A stretch of 64,000 nucleotides of DNA. Origin: Sparassis latifolia. Taxonomy: Eukaryota > Basidiomycota > Agaricomycetes > Polyporales > Sparassidaceae. The notes under the pieces are model-generated. The model saw only the letters and a program-made list of their open reading frames with translations. It did not search any database and was not told the origin of the DNA. The position numbers were made by a program, and so were the translations under genes. Every line of letters starts with the position of its first letter. Within the stretch, counting starts at the first letter, position 1. The stretch spans positions 2,108,001 through 2,172,000 of the forward strand of contig CM031563.1 in the NCBI GenBank assembly GCA_018466975.1, read 5' to 3'. Of the stretch, positions 10,759 through 22,579 are shown piece after piece.

Positions 10759-13444
10759 GAGACACCTGAAGAAGAGTTAGGTAAGCTACACATGCCAACA
10801 TCCAAAAATATTTTCTTACTGTTATTGCAGAGCACATCTGCCAGGACTGGAAATCCATTACATATGCATTCTTTAAGCCCGATGTTGGGATTGAGACCGA
10901 TCCATCTGAGAAATACATGCACATCTTCCACTGCGTAAACCGAGGCTGCCATACAAGGACCACAAGATGGTTGGACAAAGATGATGCAAAATCCATCGAA
11001 AACTTGAGGAAGCATGTTAGAACATGCTGAGGAGAGGAGGCTTTGGCTGTAGCAGATGAAATGAAAATGGCAGATGATGTGCGCATAGCCATGGAGAAGT
11101 TCGCATGCTCCAGTTCTATAATCACATCATTCGAGCAAAAGGGGAAAGGGAAGGTGACGTACTCAAATTGCCAGCACATGCACACTGAGTCAAGATATGC
11201 AGCCTTGTACCTTGAGTGGTAACTTGCTGACTAATATGGGCCAGGGCAGAGATCATACACTGAGTTGCTGAGAGCTTGCGCCCATTTGCAATTGTCGAAG
11301 ACTGAGGGTTCCAGTCATTGAGGAAGACAGGGTGCCTGGAATATTGGATTCCATCCTGCTGGACCACTGTGACACATGATGTGCACAAGGTGTTTGCACA
11401 CTGTTGTGCGAGGGTGGCCAAAATGTTGCAGGTCAGCACAAATGCATCGGGCGATGACCAAATTAATTACTTATGGGCAGGAGTTTGATGGGGACTTGAA
11501 CTTTGCCATGGACATATGGACGTCCCCTAATAATAAGGCGATCGTGGCATTTACTGTGCATCTGCATCATAAGAGTGTTTGCTGTGCATGATTCTCGATG
11601 TGGTTGAAGTGGCCAAGTCTCATAGTGGTATCAATCTGGCTGTGGCATTTGCAAAAATGGTCGAGGACTTCAAGATTACTATGAAGGTAACTGTAAATGA
11701 TATATTCACTGCAGTAAATGAACGACTCACTCATTGCATCCCAGATGCTCAGCATCACCGCTGATAATGCGACATCCAATGACTTGATGATCGACAAACT
11801 TGCAGAGCTGATTGAGTCCTTCCAAGGTCAGGCAAATAGGGCATGCTGCTTTGACCACATTATCAACCTTATGGCAAAGACACTTCTCCATCAATTCAAT
11901 GTGCCCAAAAAGAAGGCTGACGACATGCTTGATGAAGCTGAGCTTATGCTCCTCAAGCTCACAGAAAACCTGGATATGGGTGGTGTAGATAAAGATGAGG
12001 AGGAAATGTCCGATAATATCGACGGATGGAAAGATGAGCAAGAAGGACTGTCTCCTGAGGAACATCAGGTGCTTGATACCAGTGTGTGCCCTGTGAAACT
12101 CGTCCTCATGAAGGTGAGTGTTTGTGTAGGTGGATAGGAACATACCATTCATGCAGGAGCATATAGCTCTGCAAGATTGCAGCCTCCATTATTTGGTCCT
12201 TCACCAAGCTGCTTCCTGCTTGGGGGAGGATTGTCGCCAGCTTGGAGCTTGCCGAAAAAATGATGCCTAGGGATGTTGCCACCAGATGGAACTCGACATT
12301 CTGAATGCTTGAGTTTGCACTTAAATACCGGAGGGCAATTAATATGTTGACTGAGGATTGGTCGATAGAGATGCGAAGGTTTGAGATGAGCGAGGAGGAC
12401 TGAGAGATCACTGGCCAGCTGTGTGATATTCTTTGGATGAGTCACTGGTCACAGGTCATCAATACTTCCTCACATGTTGACAGATCTTCAACGACGCCAC
12501 TCTGTACTTCTCTCGGGACATGCCCAACTTGCCCATGGTCATACCAGCCATGGACATTATTGATGAAAACCTCACTGACCAGTCTCTTGAAACCCGCTAC
12601 AAGCCCTACATCCGTGCCGCAATCAATTGGCCTAGCAAAGAAGACACTCAACCAATACTATAATAAGACTGACCACTCCAATGTCTACCATATCGCGATG
12701 GGTAAGTCAACAAAGCATGCTCGAATTTGTACTAACTATTTTATCTACAGTGTTACATCCCTCTGACAAACTCACCTATTTCAGACAGGCAAGATGAGAG
12801 CCAGAGTGGATCACAACAGCTGAGGCACTGGTGTGCAACGAGTACAAATGCAGGGTTGTGGCCCATCCCGCCTCTAATGCTAACAAGGCTGAGCAAGGTG
12901 AGTGCATCTAGCATTCTGAGTTCATTGCTTATTATTGGACTGACTTTGATTTGTGCCACAGCCATCTGCAAATATGTTCGACAACCTTCTCAACAAGAAG
13001 ATTTCAAAGATGCCAAAGGAGTGCGATGAGATAACATGGTATCTAGCTACTAATATTGAAGATGTCAATGACGATGCGCGTTAGCTTGGTGGTACGCATG
13101 TCGTAAGGACTTTCGGCACCTTTTGCGGATGGCCATGAGCTACTTAACTATTTCTGGTGAGTTCGTTCATTATCAACATTACTCCTCTTGCACTGACTCC
13201 TTGACAGTCACATCCATTGATGTCAAGCAGCTCTTCAGCATGGGGCGGGCTCCTTCTGCTTCTGCACATCTGCAATAGGCTCTCGGCACAGTCCATGTGT
13301 GCTCTTCTATGTCTCACAGAGTGGAGTAGGCTTGGTCTAGTACATAATAGTAATGTCCTGGCTGTTGCATCTGGTCCTGAGGGTGAAGGGCAAGATGAGG
13401 GGCTTGGGGAGGGATGGATGACATTATTATGCTTGAGTAGATAG
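10759..13444 (+). pseudogene. hAT transposase relic 2, nearly full length
   Basis: Plus-strand exons give a BED-type transposase. EHICQDWKSITYAFFKPDV is followed by a finger region (HIFHCVNRGCHTRTTRWLDK, then NLRKHVRTC and GEEAL), the hAT core (AEIIH, VAESLRPFAIVED, FAMDIWTSPNNKAIVAFTVH, VVEVAKSHSGINLAVAFAK, ITADNATSNDLMIDKL, CCFDHIINLMAKTLLHQF) and the C-terminal dimerisation region (YYNKTDHSNVYHIAM, FDNLLNKKISKMPKE, FRHLLRMAMSYLTIS, NRLSAQSMCALLCLTEWSRL). Introns of about 50 bp are visible at 10781-10830, about 12704-12751, 12898-12962 and 13156-13205. It is dead: TGA replaces the Trp of the finger motif TCWGEE, other stops lie in the core, and there are frameshifts at about 12140-12640, 13080 and 13220. 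The 5' end is replaced by the terminus of hAT relic 1, which suggests that relic 1 inserted into this copy. Confidence 0.9.
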
Positions 13445-13609
13445 CTTTGTACCACACATAATTCTGCATACTCGTGAGAATACCCATTGAGGGTATCCAA
13501 CCCTGAACCCGTGGAATACCCATACCCTTAGGTGAGGGTATCAAACCCCTGCGAGTATGGGTATGGGTACAACTCAGGACACCCATGGGTTTACCCCTGC
13601 TCTGCACTA
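13445..13609 (+). mobile_element. 3' terminus of hAT relic 2
   Basis: A subterminal stretch rich in ACCCATACCC and GGGTATGGGTA blocks leads to the terminal CCCCTGCTCTGCACTA (13594-13609), the same outer end as at 10743-10758. It directly abuts the gag remnant, so the hAT copy landed in a Gypsy element. Confidence 0.75.
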
Positions 13610-14202
13610 ATTGGTAGTGGTGACACGTCCATAGACCTCTTTCTGAATGTGTATTCCATTGGGTATTGCACCATGCAATCTGCATGGTATAATAGCCTGT
13701 CATATAGCTCAATCATGCCACCACATGATAAGCTGTACATCATCTTGTTGCACTTCTTGGATGCTATTAGCTCCATCTTTGTATAGGAATGCTGGTAAAG
13801 GTGCATCACTGCATCCTCAAAGTACCACTGTCATACTTCACAATTCGGTGACTGCACATTCAGAAAGAATCAGTTGGCAGCATCATCTTTGAGACTTTGC
13901 CCCAATATTCGCAGATGATCCACATCCATGGCGTCACCAGTGATGCAGAGAGTCTTGAGGTATTCTAGTAATTTCTGTAGCCAGACCTCAAACACATCAA
14001 GATTATCCTTTCTGTCATATTGCAGTGGTGGAGGCATCTTAGTGACTCTGAGGTATGCTGGTGGCTCATCGATGGGATCTCTTGATACCATCTCGTTCAC
14101 CATTGTACAGATCCTCTCGATTGCAGGAGACATATCCACAGGTATCGCTCCTGGACCATGTGATCGTTGTACAGTTGTGTGGCCTATGTGTGTACCTGAC
14201 AC
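13610..14202 (-). pseudogene. Gypsy-type retrotransposon gag remnant
   Basis: On the minus strand the translation runs AIERICTMVNEMVSRDP, KMPPPLQYDRKDNLDVFEVW, LQKLLEYLKTLCITG, RILGQSLKDDAANWF, then in another frame MIELYDRLLYHADCMVQYPM and EYTFRKRSMDV. This order (a 'P..Y.G.D....F..WL..LL' block, a 'AA.W' block, and a 'LYDRF....M...YP..Y..R..F' block) is the retrotransposon Gag fold of Ty3/Gypsy elements in basidiomycetes. The first part is open for 110 residues; a frameshift or stop at about 13820-13870 breaks it. The Gag is cut at 13609 by hAT relic 2 and its N-terminal side meets a minisatellite border block at about 14200. No protease or polymerase follows. Confidence 0.75.
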
Positions 14203-14605
14203 ACCTTTCAGTCATATTACCTGAACTAAACTTCCATTTACCCTGATATTGTCATGAACTGGACTGCCAGCAGACATTGGCCCATCGTTACCATGTTGAC
14301 CTTTATCAGCAGTGGGCCCATGGTGATAAAGGGAAGGCTGGAGTGATGGGCTCACTGTTATGGGGGTAGTTCTGAGCAATGGGCCCAATGCCATAGGGGT
14401 ACTTCTGAGCAGTGGGCCCACCACCATAGGTGATGTTCTGAGCAGTGGGCTCACCACCATAGGGGTACTTCTGAGCAGTGAGCTCACTGCCACAGGTCAG
14501 AGGGTGGACTGACACCAGAGCATATTATCGCCATCAATGGGCCCACTGCCAAAGTATGATTAATGAGCAGTGGGCCCATCACTAAGAGTGTAAGATGAAG
14601 AATGG
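14203..14605 (-). repeat. border block plus 33-bp minisatellite, reverse array
   Basis: A border block (TTTCAGTCATATTACCTGAA) comes first. About seven 33-bp units in reverse orientation (for example AGCAGTGGGCCCACCACCAT) and one composite unit follow. Apparent frames of period 11 residues are artefacts of the repeat. Confidence 0.85.
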
Positions 14606-14765
14606 CACTTCAGGGTACCCTTCTGACCTAGCTCTTAGCTTCAACATAATCTATATTGTGTAGTGGCTAAGAGCCTCTCAGGTGTCAGACAGACCATGGT
14701 ACCAATACATGTCCCAGGGCATTATATGGAATTACCCAGGGCAATAATAGCTAGACTCAACCAGG
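14606..14765 (+). mobile_element. left terminal fragment of a long-TIR (CACTT) element
   Basis: It begins CACTTCAGGGTACC and runs through CTAGCTCTTAGCTTCAACAT, GGCTAAGAGCCTCTCAGGTG and ATGTCCCAGGGCATTA before breaking into 168-bp satellite sequence. It matches the left end of the element at 33487-34908. No right end follows. Confidence 0.8.
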
Positions 14766-16105
14766 AAAAAAATGACCAATCTAACACTTGTTCTCTGGTG
14801 AAGGTTGTATAACTTAAAGCACAGTTTAAAAATTGAAGTAAATATTGTATCAAGTGGTGCCAGCATTTCGTGAGTTCCTTATAGATGGTGAGCCACACTG
14901 AAAATGTAACTGGCAACCTGATACTTCTTTTTTCACATACACTGATGAATTTCATATGATATAAAGTACTGGCTATATACTGTGATGTCCTTTTATATGG
15001 ACTTCTGGCTGATGTCAGGCTATGTTTGTACTTTAACAAAGTGTGGATGCACTGAGATTCAATGCTGACAATCTGCTATTTATTATAAAGTGAAGTATCT
15101 AAGCCTTTCAAAACTTAGAGCAGCAGTTGCATTACTGTTCAATGCCAGTGTTGTATGACTTCGTAGTTGGTTGTGAGCCACATCTAATCATCCTAAATAC
15201 ACTCACAAGTTAGCATGCTAATGGGCTGTGATAATCTTATATATATATAATATAGAAGAGTGACTAAATCTTACAACAGCAGTTGTATGCTCTAAATTAG
15301 AAGCCTTGCATTACTTCTTGAAGTTTAGCAAGATACACACAGCTATTCTAATGATTTGTGAACACTTTGAGAAGTTCAGCATACAACTTACCATTTCTCT
15401 GCATGATACTATGTGTAATAAAGTACAACACTTTATATGCAAAATATGATGTTGTGGTTAGTTTTGATCATAATCACTTAGTATTATGTGAAGAATTCAA
15501 TATTGTCTACCTTTAATGAACTTCACGTAACTTGCTAAACTGGTCAAGGAATCACACTTTCCTTTTTAGTCTCTGAGTGCACATCCATCTACATGAACAT
15601 AATGGCTCCTATATATGTTTTCTTCTATATATTTGAGATTCTTCTTTAATACATTTTTGTATCTATATTAAATGATGGTGATTATATAGACCTTATATCA
15701 CAGCTAGATAGATTCTTGACAAGCTTATAAGAAGTCTATAGAGCTTGGAGTAAAATATTGCTAACTCTTCTGAAAAGAACTTTGCTGTTTTTTGAGAAGT
15801 AAAGCTTGCCAATCACTTATCATTACAGTTGACTACATGTTGTCTTGAAAAAGATATATCTGTCATTTTCTAACAAATGTCTGACATTTAGTTATATGAG
15901 AAGCAAAACACACTTCATGAACTGAAGTGTAGCTCTCTCCAAAGAGTTAGACTTAATTGTTATTGAGAATTAATATCTGTTAAGTCACAATATGATATTG
16001 CTACTCCAAGTTGCAGTTCATACTCCACAGTATATAACATTGGCCATAAGTTTCAGATGATACTCCATTGCATACAGACTTCATTACAGAAGCAGTGCCA
16101 GCTGA
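14766..16105. other. AT-rich spacer, one decayed satellite unit, no gene
   Basis: Decayed 168-bp satellite sequence is recognisable at about 14780-14930. Beyond it the sequence is AT-rich with frequent stops in all frames; no element, RNA or gene could be supported. Confidence 0.5.
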
Positions 16106-16930
16106 TCGTTTAGCATTTTTATGTGTGAAACCATGGCTGGTCATCAATCAGGAACTCATAACATGGTGGCCCTTCACTTTATACAACAGTTGTTATCAAT
16201 TTCAGACAGTGCTTTAAGTTGAATTAACTTTACCAGAAAAGGACCGCCAGGTTAGTGAAGAATTACCAGATTAAGTCTAGCCATTGTTAGGATGTGAAAC
16301 CATGACTCAATGTTTTTCAGAAACTCATAAAATGGTGGTGCTTTACTTTATATACCAACTACTATGAATTTCAGATAGTGCTCTAAGTTCTATGAACTTT
16401 GCCAGGGAAGGAGAGTCAAATTGCTGAGTTTTTTGCTGGTTGAGTCTCATCTTTACCAGAATGTAAGGCCATGGCTCGCCATATACCAGAAACTCATAGA
16501 ATGGTGGCACTTCACTTTATAAATCCTCTACTACAAGTTTCAGACAGTGCTTCATGTCTAGTGAACTTTGTCAGAGGTAGAGAGGCAGGTTGGCAAGTTT
16601 TTACTAGTTGAGCCTCACCTTTACCAGAATGTGAAGTCATGGTTCACCATATATCAGGAACTCATAAAATGGTGGCTTTGCACTATATAAATCCTCTCCT
16701 ACAAGTTTCAGACTATTATCCAAGTTTAACAAACTTCTCCAGAGAAGGAGAGCCAGGTTGGCGACTTTTTGGCAAATTAAGTCTCGCCATCACCAGAATG
16801 TAAAGCCATGGTTCGCCATATATCAGGAACTCATAAAATGGTGGCACTGCACTCTATACGATAGCTACAGTAAGTTTTAGGCAGGACTCCATGTTGTAAA
16901 AACTCCACCAGAGATGTAGTGTCAGGTTAG
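16106..16930 (+). repeat. 168-bp satellite array, forward, 5 units
   Basis: The landmark 'aactcataaaatggtgg' or a one-base variant recurs at about 16154, 16324, 16493, 16661 and 16830, a spacing of 166-170 bp. Divergence is highest on the left and lowest next to the 33-bp array. The period is close to one nucleosome repeat. Confidence 0.88.
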
Positions 16931-16984
16931 CGATTAGGTGTCTTGCTGAGTTCAGGCACTGCCAGCATTATGATGGTAAACCAA

Positions 16985-17665
16985 TCACTGACTAATAACA
17001 CCATATCGGTGGGCCCACTGCTCGGAGGTACCCCTATGGTGGTGAGCCCATCTTTAAATAATGGCATCATGATAATGAGCCCACTGCTCAGACATACCCC
17101 TATGATGGTGGGCCCACTGCTCAGAAGTACCCCTATGGTGATGGGCCCACTGCTCAGAATAACATCTATGACAGTGGGCCCACTGCTCAGAAGTACCTCT
17201 ATGGTGGTGGGCCCATCGCTAAATAATAGCATTATAATGATGGGCCCACTGCCCAGAAGTACTCCTATGGTGGTGGGCCCACTGCTCAGAATAACACCTA
17301 TGGTGATGGGCCCACTGCTCAGAAGTACCCCTATGGCGATGGGCCCATCGCTAAATAATAGCATTATGGTGATGAGCTCACTGCCCAGAAGTACCCCTAT
17401 GGCAGTGGGCCCACTGCTCAGAACAACACCTATGGTGGTGGGCCCATTGCTAAATAATAGCATTATGGTGGTAGGCCCACTGCTCAGAAGTACCTCCTAT
17501 GGCAGTGAGCCCATCACTGCAGCCTTCCCTTCATCATCATGAGCCCATCGCTGACAGCTCCCTACACAAACTGATGGGCTGATGTCTGCTGACAGTCCAG
17601 TTCATGACAATGTCAGGGTAAATGAGAGTCCAGTTCACAAACATGACTGAATGGGCTGTACTCTA
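16985..17665 (+). repeat. 33-bp GGGCCCA minisatellite, forward, cleanest array
   Basis: About 16 units with consensus GGGCCCACTGCTCAGAAGTA then CCCCTATGGTGGT. Some units carry the variant CATCGCTAAATAATAGCATT. An inverted border block closes it at 17585-17665. The 178- and 199-residue frames on opposite strands are both made of an 11-residue repeat and cannot both be real; I read neither as a gene. Confidence 0.92.
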
Positions 17666-17905
17666 ACCTCTTCAGTGCCATAGACATGTTGATAGTCAGA
17701 GTGTGGCAGCAACATGCCCTGAATCAAATAAAGAATTCACTTATATTGAGAAATAATAATATAGAATGCACCTTTGCACTGGCAACATGACACTAAATGA
17801 TAATGAGTTCATTCTGCCACTGAAAATGACTCTGCAGGTCAAGCAGTGCCCTGCTGCTCATAAAACCACAGCTATCAGTCATTTTCATCTCATTGGACAC
17901 TTTAC
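17659..17905 (+). repeat. third copy of the inverted-duplication sequence
   Basis: The text CTGGCAACATGACACTAAAT through CTCATTGGACACTTTACTTG matches 23103-23235 (same strand) and the reverse of 37955-38190, including the flank CATGTTGATAGTCAGAGTGT shared with 38140-38190. Confidence 0.85.
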
Positions 17906-18812
17906 TTGTGGAGAGTAGGCCACTGCTTTGTATGGCAGGAACGATTCCTGAGGTCCTGTGTTCCTGCCTTTTTCTCATTATCCAATTGTTCCCACATGCT
18001 TTAATCATTTTGTATTACTCCTTAGTAGTTGATCACTTATGAAGAGGGGTCCATTTCATTGTATAGCACGTTGTATATTTATTCAGTGTCTTTTGAAGGT
18101 TTCACCATTTATATTCACTTATAACAGTCACTTTAGGTAAAAATCTACTAATATTTTATATTATACTAATAAGTATAAAGAACTCAAGTCTTTCTTATTA
18201 GGGTATAATTTTTTGAAGCTCTGAAACTCTGTTTTTATTTCAACTACATTTATGTAAAAATTTATTTTATACAGATATTAAAAAGAAATAGAATATTAGA
18301 ATGTCTTATATTTGGATACTCTAAGTATCATTAATAACTGCATTACAATATTTTATTCATCTAATATTTTACTTACAAATATTTGGTAATGGTACTGCAA
18401 TAGTCCAGCATGCCATCTATATGTCTATACCAAAAAGTTGTAAGAAAATGTGAGTGCTTTTTAAATGAAAGCATTATAATAGTTTGTAATGTTATTCAAT
18501 AACTGGTATATTGATTGGTATACTATAGTAAGCTTCTAATAATATTATACTCTTGACTTACTTATAAGATGTCATCTGATTGTAGTTTATAAAAATCTTA
18601 TAATAGTATATAAGAACATGCAACACACTTTACAACAATAATATGCTATGTTATCACATGAGTCTTACACATCTGCTATGTTGCCTACTAACCTTTCATA
18701 TACCATTTAATATTTGTTAACAATGTAGTATAATGTAGATAATAATTTATAGCTGCCTGATAATAGTTTAACATATTGCTGAGTATCTCACAGTAGGATT
18801 ATCTAAAACATA
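17906..18812. other. AT-rich sequence, no gene seen
   Basis: Strongly AT-rich with stops in all frames. Short motifs such as CTTATAATAGT recur, but no unit length is clear. Confidence 0.5.
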
Positions 18813-19385
18813 GCTTTAAAATGATATTACTCTGTCCTTTTATCAAAACTATATAAGAATGTTACTAAAAATTGTTAGTACACCTCTCATAAAAATCACC
18901 TTCAAAATTGCTTTAAAATGATACTACTATATTGTTTTGCAAAAAGTATACAAAAACATTACTCAAATGTGACTAGTATGCATTCTAAAATACTAGGCTT
19001 TAAAATGGCTTTAAAATGATACTACTATATTGCTCTGCAAGAAGTATATAAAAATATAACTAAAAAGCAACTAGTATGCATTCTAAAAGAATCAGCTGAA
19101 AAATGGCTTCAAAATGGTATTACTATGTCATTTATAAAGTCTATATAAAAACATAACTTAAAAGTGATTGGTATGCATTTTAAAAGAATCAGCTGAGAAA
19201 TGGCTTCAAAATGATATTACTATGTTGTTTTGCAAAAAGTATATAAAAATGTCACTAAAAAGTGACTAGTATGCATTCTAAAAGACTCAGCTGAAAAATG
19301 GCTTCAAAACGATATTACTAGGTCATTTTACAAAATTTATATTTAATATGACTAAAAAGTCATTAATATTCATTCTATAAGGATT
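18813..19385 (+). repeat. 98-bp tandem repeat, 6 units
   Basis: Units start CTTCAAAATGATATTACTAT and end CTCAGCTGAAAAATGG. Copies begin at about 18813, 18912, 19010, 19107, 19204 and 19302. The inner copies are most alike and the outer ones most diverged. Confidence 0.9.
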
Positions 19386-19700
19386 ATAATAGCCTGATAT
19401 GCCATCTAGTATTTATTTGTAAGGTCTTATAATAGTCTGAAAGGTCACCTAGTATCAGTTTCTAGGAGTCTTACAACAATCTACAATGTCATCTACTGAA
19501 TTCTAATATACCACCTAGAAACTGTCAACAAGCCTCTGATAGTCTATTTTATAGTCTATTATATTTTTTACTGACTCCTAGTATGCCATATAATAATGTC
19601 TAGTAAGCATTCTACAATATTCTACTACACTAAGTAGTATGAGTTTCTAAGAGTCTTACAGTAGTTTACAAATTTATCTACTGACTCTTAATACATAAGA
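19386..19700 (+). repeat. degenerate short-period repeat, part 1
   Basis: Decayed units combine CTTACAATAGTCTGA, TATGCCATCTAGTAT and CAGTTTGTAAGGG. The same motif set resumes at 20216 after an interruption by the 49-bp array. Confidence 0.65.
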
Positions 19701-20215
19701 TTCATTACAAAAAATGATCCTAGAAACTGTTACAAATATGCCTACAAGAATCACTACAAAAAATGTTATCAATATGCCTCTAAGCATCACTACAAAAAAT
19801 GACCATAGAAACTGTTATAAATGTGCGTACAAAAAGCACCACAAAAAATGTTACCAAGGTCCCTATACGAACTACTATGTTACCAATGTGGCTATAAGAA
19901 TTACTACCAAGAATGACCCTAGAAACTGTGACTAATGTGCCTACAAGAATCACTACAAAAATTGTTACCAATATGCCGATAAGAGTAACTACAAAAAATG
20001 ACTCTAGAAACTGTTACAAACATGCCTAGAAGAATCATCACAAAAAATGTTACCAACATGCTTATAAAAATCACTACAAAAAATGTTACCAATGTGCCTA
20101 TAAGAATCACTACAAAAAATGACCCTAGAAACTGTTATGAATGTGCCTATAAAAACTACTTCCAAAAATACTGTTACACATGTGCCTATAACAATATATT
20201 AAAGTGTATACAAGA
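19701..20215 (+). repeat. 49-bp / 36-bp tandem repeat
   Basis: The long unit (49 bp) reads AAACTGTTACAAATGTGCCT then ATAAGAATCACTACAAAAAATG. A shorter variant of about 36 bp lacks the first block. The same family occurs forward at 33055-33486 and reverse at 35070-35570. Short frames here are repeat artefacts. Confidence 0.9.
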
Positions 20216-20860
20216 AATTGTTATTACATCCTCTACTAACTCCTAGTATACCATTTAATAATGTGTAGTAAGTGTCCTACAATGTCCCACTATATATACA
20301 TTGATAATTTGTGCGAGTTAATAAAGGCCATACTATTGAATAGTCTATGAAGTCACTGACTAACTCTCAGTATATTGTCTAGTAACATTCAGCAAGTCAA
20401 CAATAGCTTATTATACTGGCTCCTAATATACTCTTTAGTATCAGTTTGTAATGAGCTTACAATAGTCTGAATATGTTACCTGATGTCACTTGTAAGGATC
20501 ACTAGTAACCTACAATAGTGTCTAGTAATCTCTAGTAAATGCCCTAATATGCGAGTTTATAAGGGCCTTACAATAGTTAGATATGTCATCTAGTGTCAGT
20601 TTATAAAATGCTTACAATAGTCTAGTATACCACCTAGTACCAGTTAATAAGGGCCTTACAGTAGCCTACAAAGTGATATATTGACTCCTAGCATGTTGTA
20701 TAGTAATGTTTAGTAAGCCTCCTACACCATCTAGTATCGGTTTGTAAGGGCCTCATAATGTTCAGATATGCCATCTAGTTTGTGTTTGTAAAGGCCTTAC
20801 AATAGTCTGAAATGCCACCTAGTATGAATTGTAAGAACCTTACAATGGCTTACAATATTG
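20216..20860 (+). repeat. degenerate short-period repeat, part 2
   Basis: It continues the motif set of 19386-19700 (AGGGCCTTACAATAGT, CCATCTAGTATC). No exact period is preserved. Confidence 0.65.
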
Positions 20861-21404
20861 TCTAGTTACTTCTACAAGTCCAGTATCATCAAAAGGCCAT
20901 GCTATAATTTTCCTGGTATTTCTGCGATTTTTTTGCATTTTATTCTACATGTTTGTCTTCAGCCACACATCACATGGCCTGCAGGTCATGTATGGCGGCC
21001 GTTACTGGACAAAAATGAAATCTCGGGTGTCAGGACCTTGTTTTGTACTTATGCATGGGTGTTCATTGAGCACGTGACCTTGCATGCACATTCACCTCAT
21101 GCATTGTGCATGCACTGTTTGTCTCTGCAACATATGTGTTGTGCATTGTCATCTGTTCGTGCATGCATTGCTGTGCATTGGTGCACAGCTTTGATCTCAT
21201 TGCCAGTAGTTGATGATGCATGCATTGTCCTGCACTCCTCTGCATAATACAATTATCTCACTTTGGTAGCTCAACTCCATCAGCAGCAGTCGGCATGTTA
21301 GACTCAACAGTGGTGGTAGAAATCAAAAGAGTCTCTGTACTCTCTTCTCTGGCACACTATGGATGCAGCACCATGCATTTGATGCCTACAGTGCCTACAG
21401 TGCA
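20861..21404. other. TGCATG-rich segment, no gene seen
   Basis: From about 21070 to 21245 the palindromic words TGCATGCA, TGTGCATGCA and GTGCAT recur many times; a similar cluster lies at 22110-22235. The block GGCGGCCGTTACTGGACAAA (about 20996) is inverted at 22253-22280. A frame of 129 residues is open here only because the repeated words lack stops. Confidence 0.55.
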
Positions 21405-21626
21405 TGTTAGAAATTGCGCTTAGTTCAATTAGGAAGGTAATAAGATGTGTCGGGTCGCATGATTATGCATCCTAAAATAGATTTCTGTTTATATACAGTT
21501 CACGCTCCACTTTATATAATCAAATTTCTTTTTTTATCTTTCTTTGTAATCATACTCTCGGCTTGTCTGCCTGGGCGCTCCCATAATTCTGGAGCTCCAG
21601 AATTATGGGTGCTCTGCTTTCCCAAT
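21405..21626 (+). repeat. TGTTAG-start dispersed repeat with a hairpin end
   Basis: The sequence starts TGTTAGAAAT, runs through AATAGATTTCTGTTTATATA and CTTTGTAATCATAC, and ends near CTGCTTTCCCA. An inverted copy lies at 26822-27058. The TG..CA ends suggest a small LTR or MITE, but no partner LTR or target duplication was found. Confidence 0.6.
21580..21609. repeat. 30-bp perfect palindrome
   Basis: Each arm is CCCATAATTCTGGAG and the second is its exact reverse complement with no spacer. The inverted copy at 26840-26865 keeps only an imperfect version. Confidence 0.9.
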
Positions 21627-22579
21627 AGTGCTCAATGTGAATGAGGATGCACATGGTGAACATGCCAATTGGCACGTCTACCAAGGTGCATCCTGATTAC
21701 TCTATGCTTCTTGATGGGGACCAGAAATGCATACTATTGATGACCCGGATATGCCATAATATGGCACTTCTGGTCCCGCAGCACGACGTCTTGCTCGATT
21801 GTCTGCGGCATCTCAGATAATGTTTCTATAGTATACAGAGTACTATACACCAATTTTTCGGATTTTTTATAGCTGTATTGGACACCTTGGAGAGATGCCG
21901 AGGTGTGGCACCAGCCAAATACAGTCTTGCAATCCCAAATTTCTTGGGATCCAAGTGTGCCATCTTTGCTTCCCAAACTTTTACAGTATTAAATTAGGGT
22001 ATGTATGACTCTCTGTCTATAATTTCGAGGGAATCGGACAGGAAGATCAAATCACAGAAAAAAATATGGCACTTCTGAGTCATATGGCATATCCGGGTCA
22101 CTGATAGTACCTGTGCATGCATGCACAATGCACAACTGTGAGCAGCAATGCATGCGTGATATATAATGCAGAGTTATGCGCACCTATGAACGCCAATGAA
22201 TGGCGATGAATAAGCGATGATGCATGGTGAATGCCGATGCAAACCCAAACATTTCATTTTTGTCCAATAATGGCCGCCATAGTCATGTTTCATATGGCGC
22301 ACACAACGTGACCCAGATGGTGCGTGACATTTTTGGCTTTACTTGTTCCCACACTTCTTGCCAAACTTGCCAGGCTTGTAGCTCACTCAATTCTGCTCGG
22401 ATTTGGATAAACCCGGTAGGCATTCTGACCGGGTTTTCAAGCTGAATCTGACGGTGTTACTCTCAGAACCTCAGGATCACTTGCTGGAGGGCTACAATCC
22501 ATTTTCTCAGTTTTATTTCACTTCTGCTTGTTTCTTCAATGTGCACTGCTTGTAAAAAATAAGGCGCCCTATCCGGCAT
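21627..22579. other. spacer with TGCATG cluster, no gene seen
   Basis: It contains the second TGCATG-rich cluster (22110-22235), two short ATATGGCA-type blocks (about 21750 and 22065) that are inverted relative to each other, and no supportable gene. Confidence 0.5.

Noticed and set aside
10487..11185. 232-residue minus-strand frame
   Set aside because: It joins LTR sequence, the hAT 1 terminus and the antisense of the hAT 2 finger exon; its openness is accidental apart from the short ERLLEISLRFSATAF piece.
16927..17542. 178- and 199-residue open frames on opposite strands
   Set aside because: Both are read from a 33-bp tandem repeat (11 codons per unit) that lacks stops in several frames. 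The same happens at 1278-1934, 14212-14493 and 39961-40507. No start context, intron or domain supports a gene.
20858..21247. 129-residue plus-strand frame with Cys/His-rich text
   Set aside because: The Cys and His residues come from repeated TGCATG words; spacing is irregular and no zinc-finger pattern holds.
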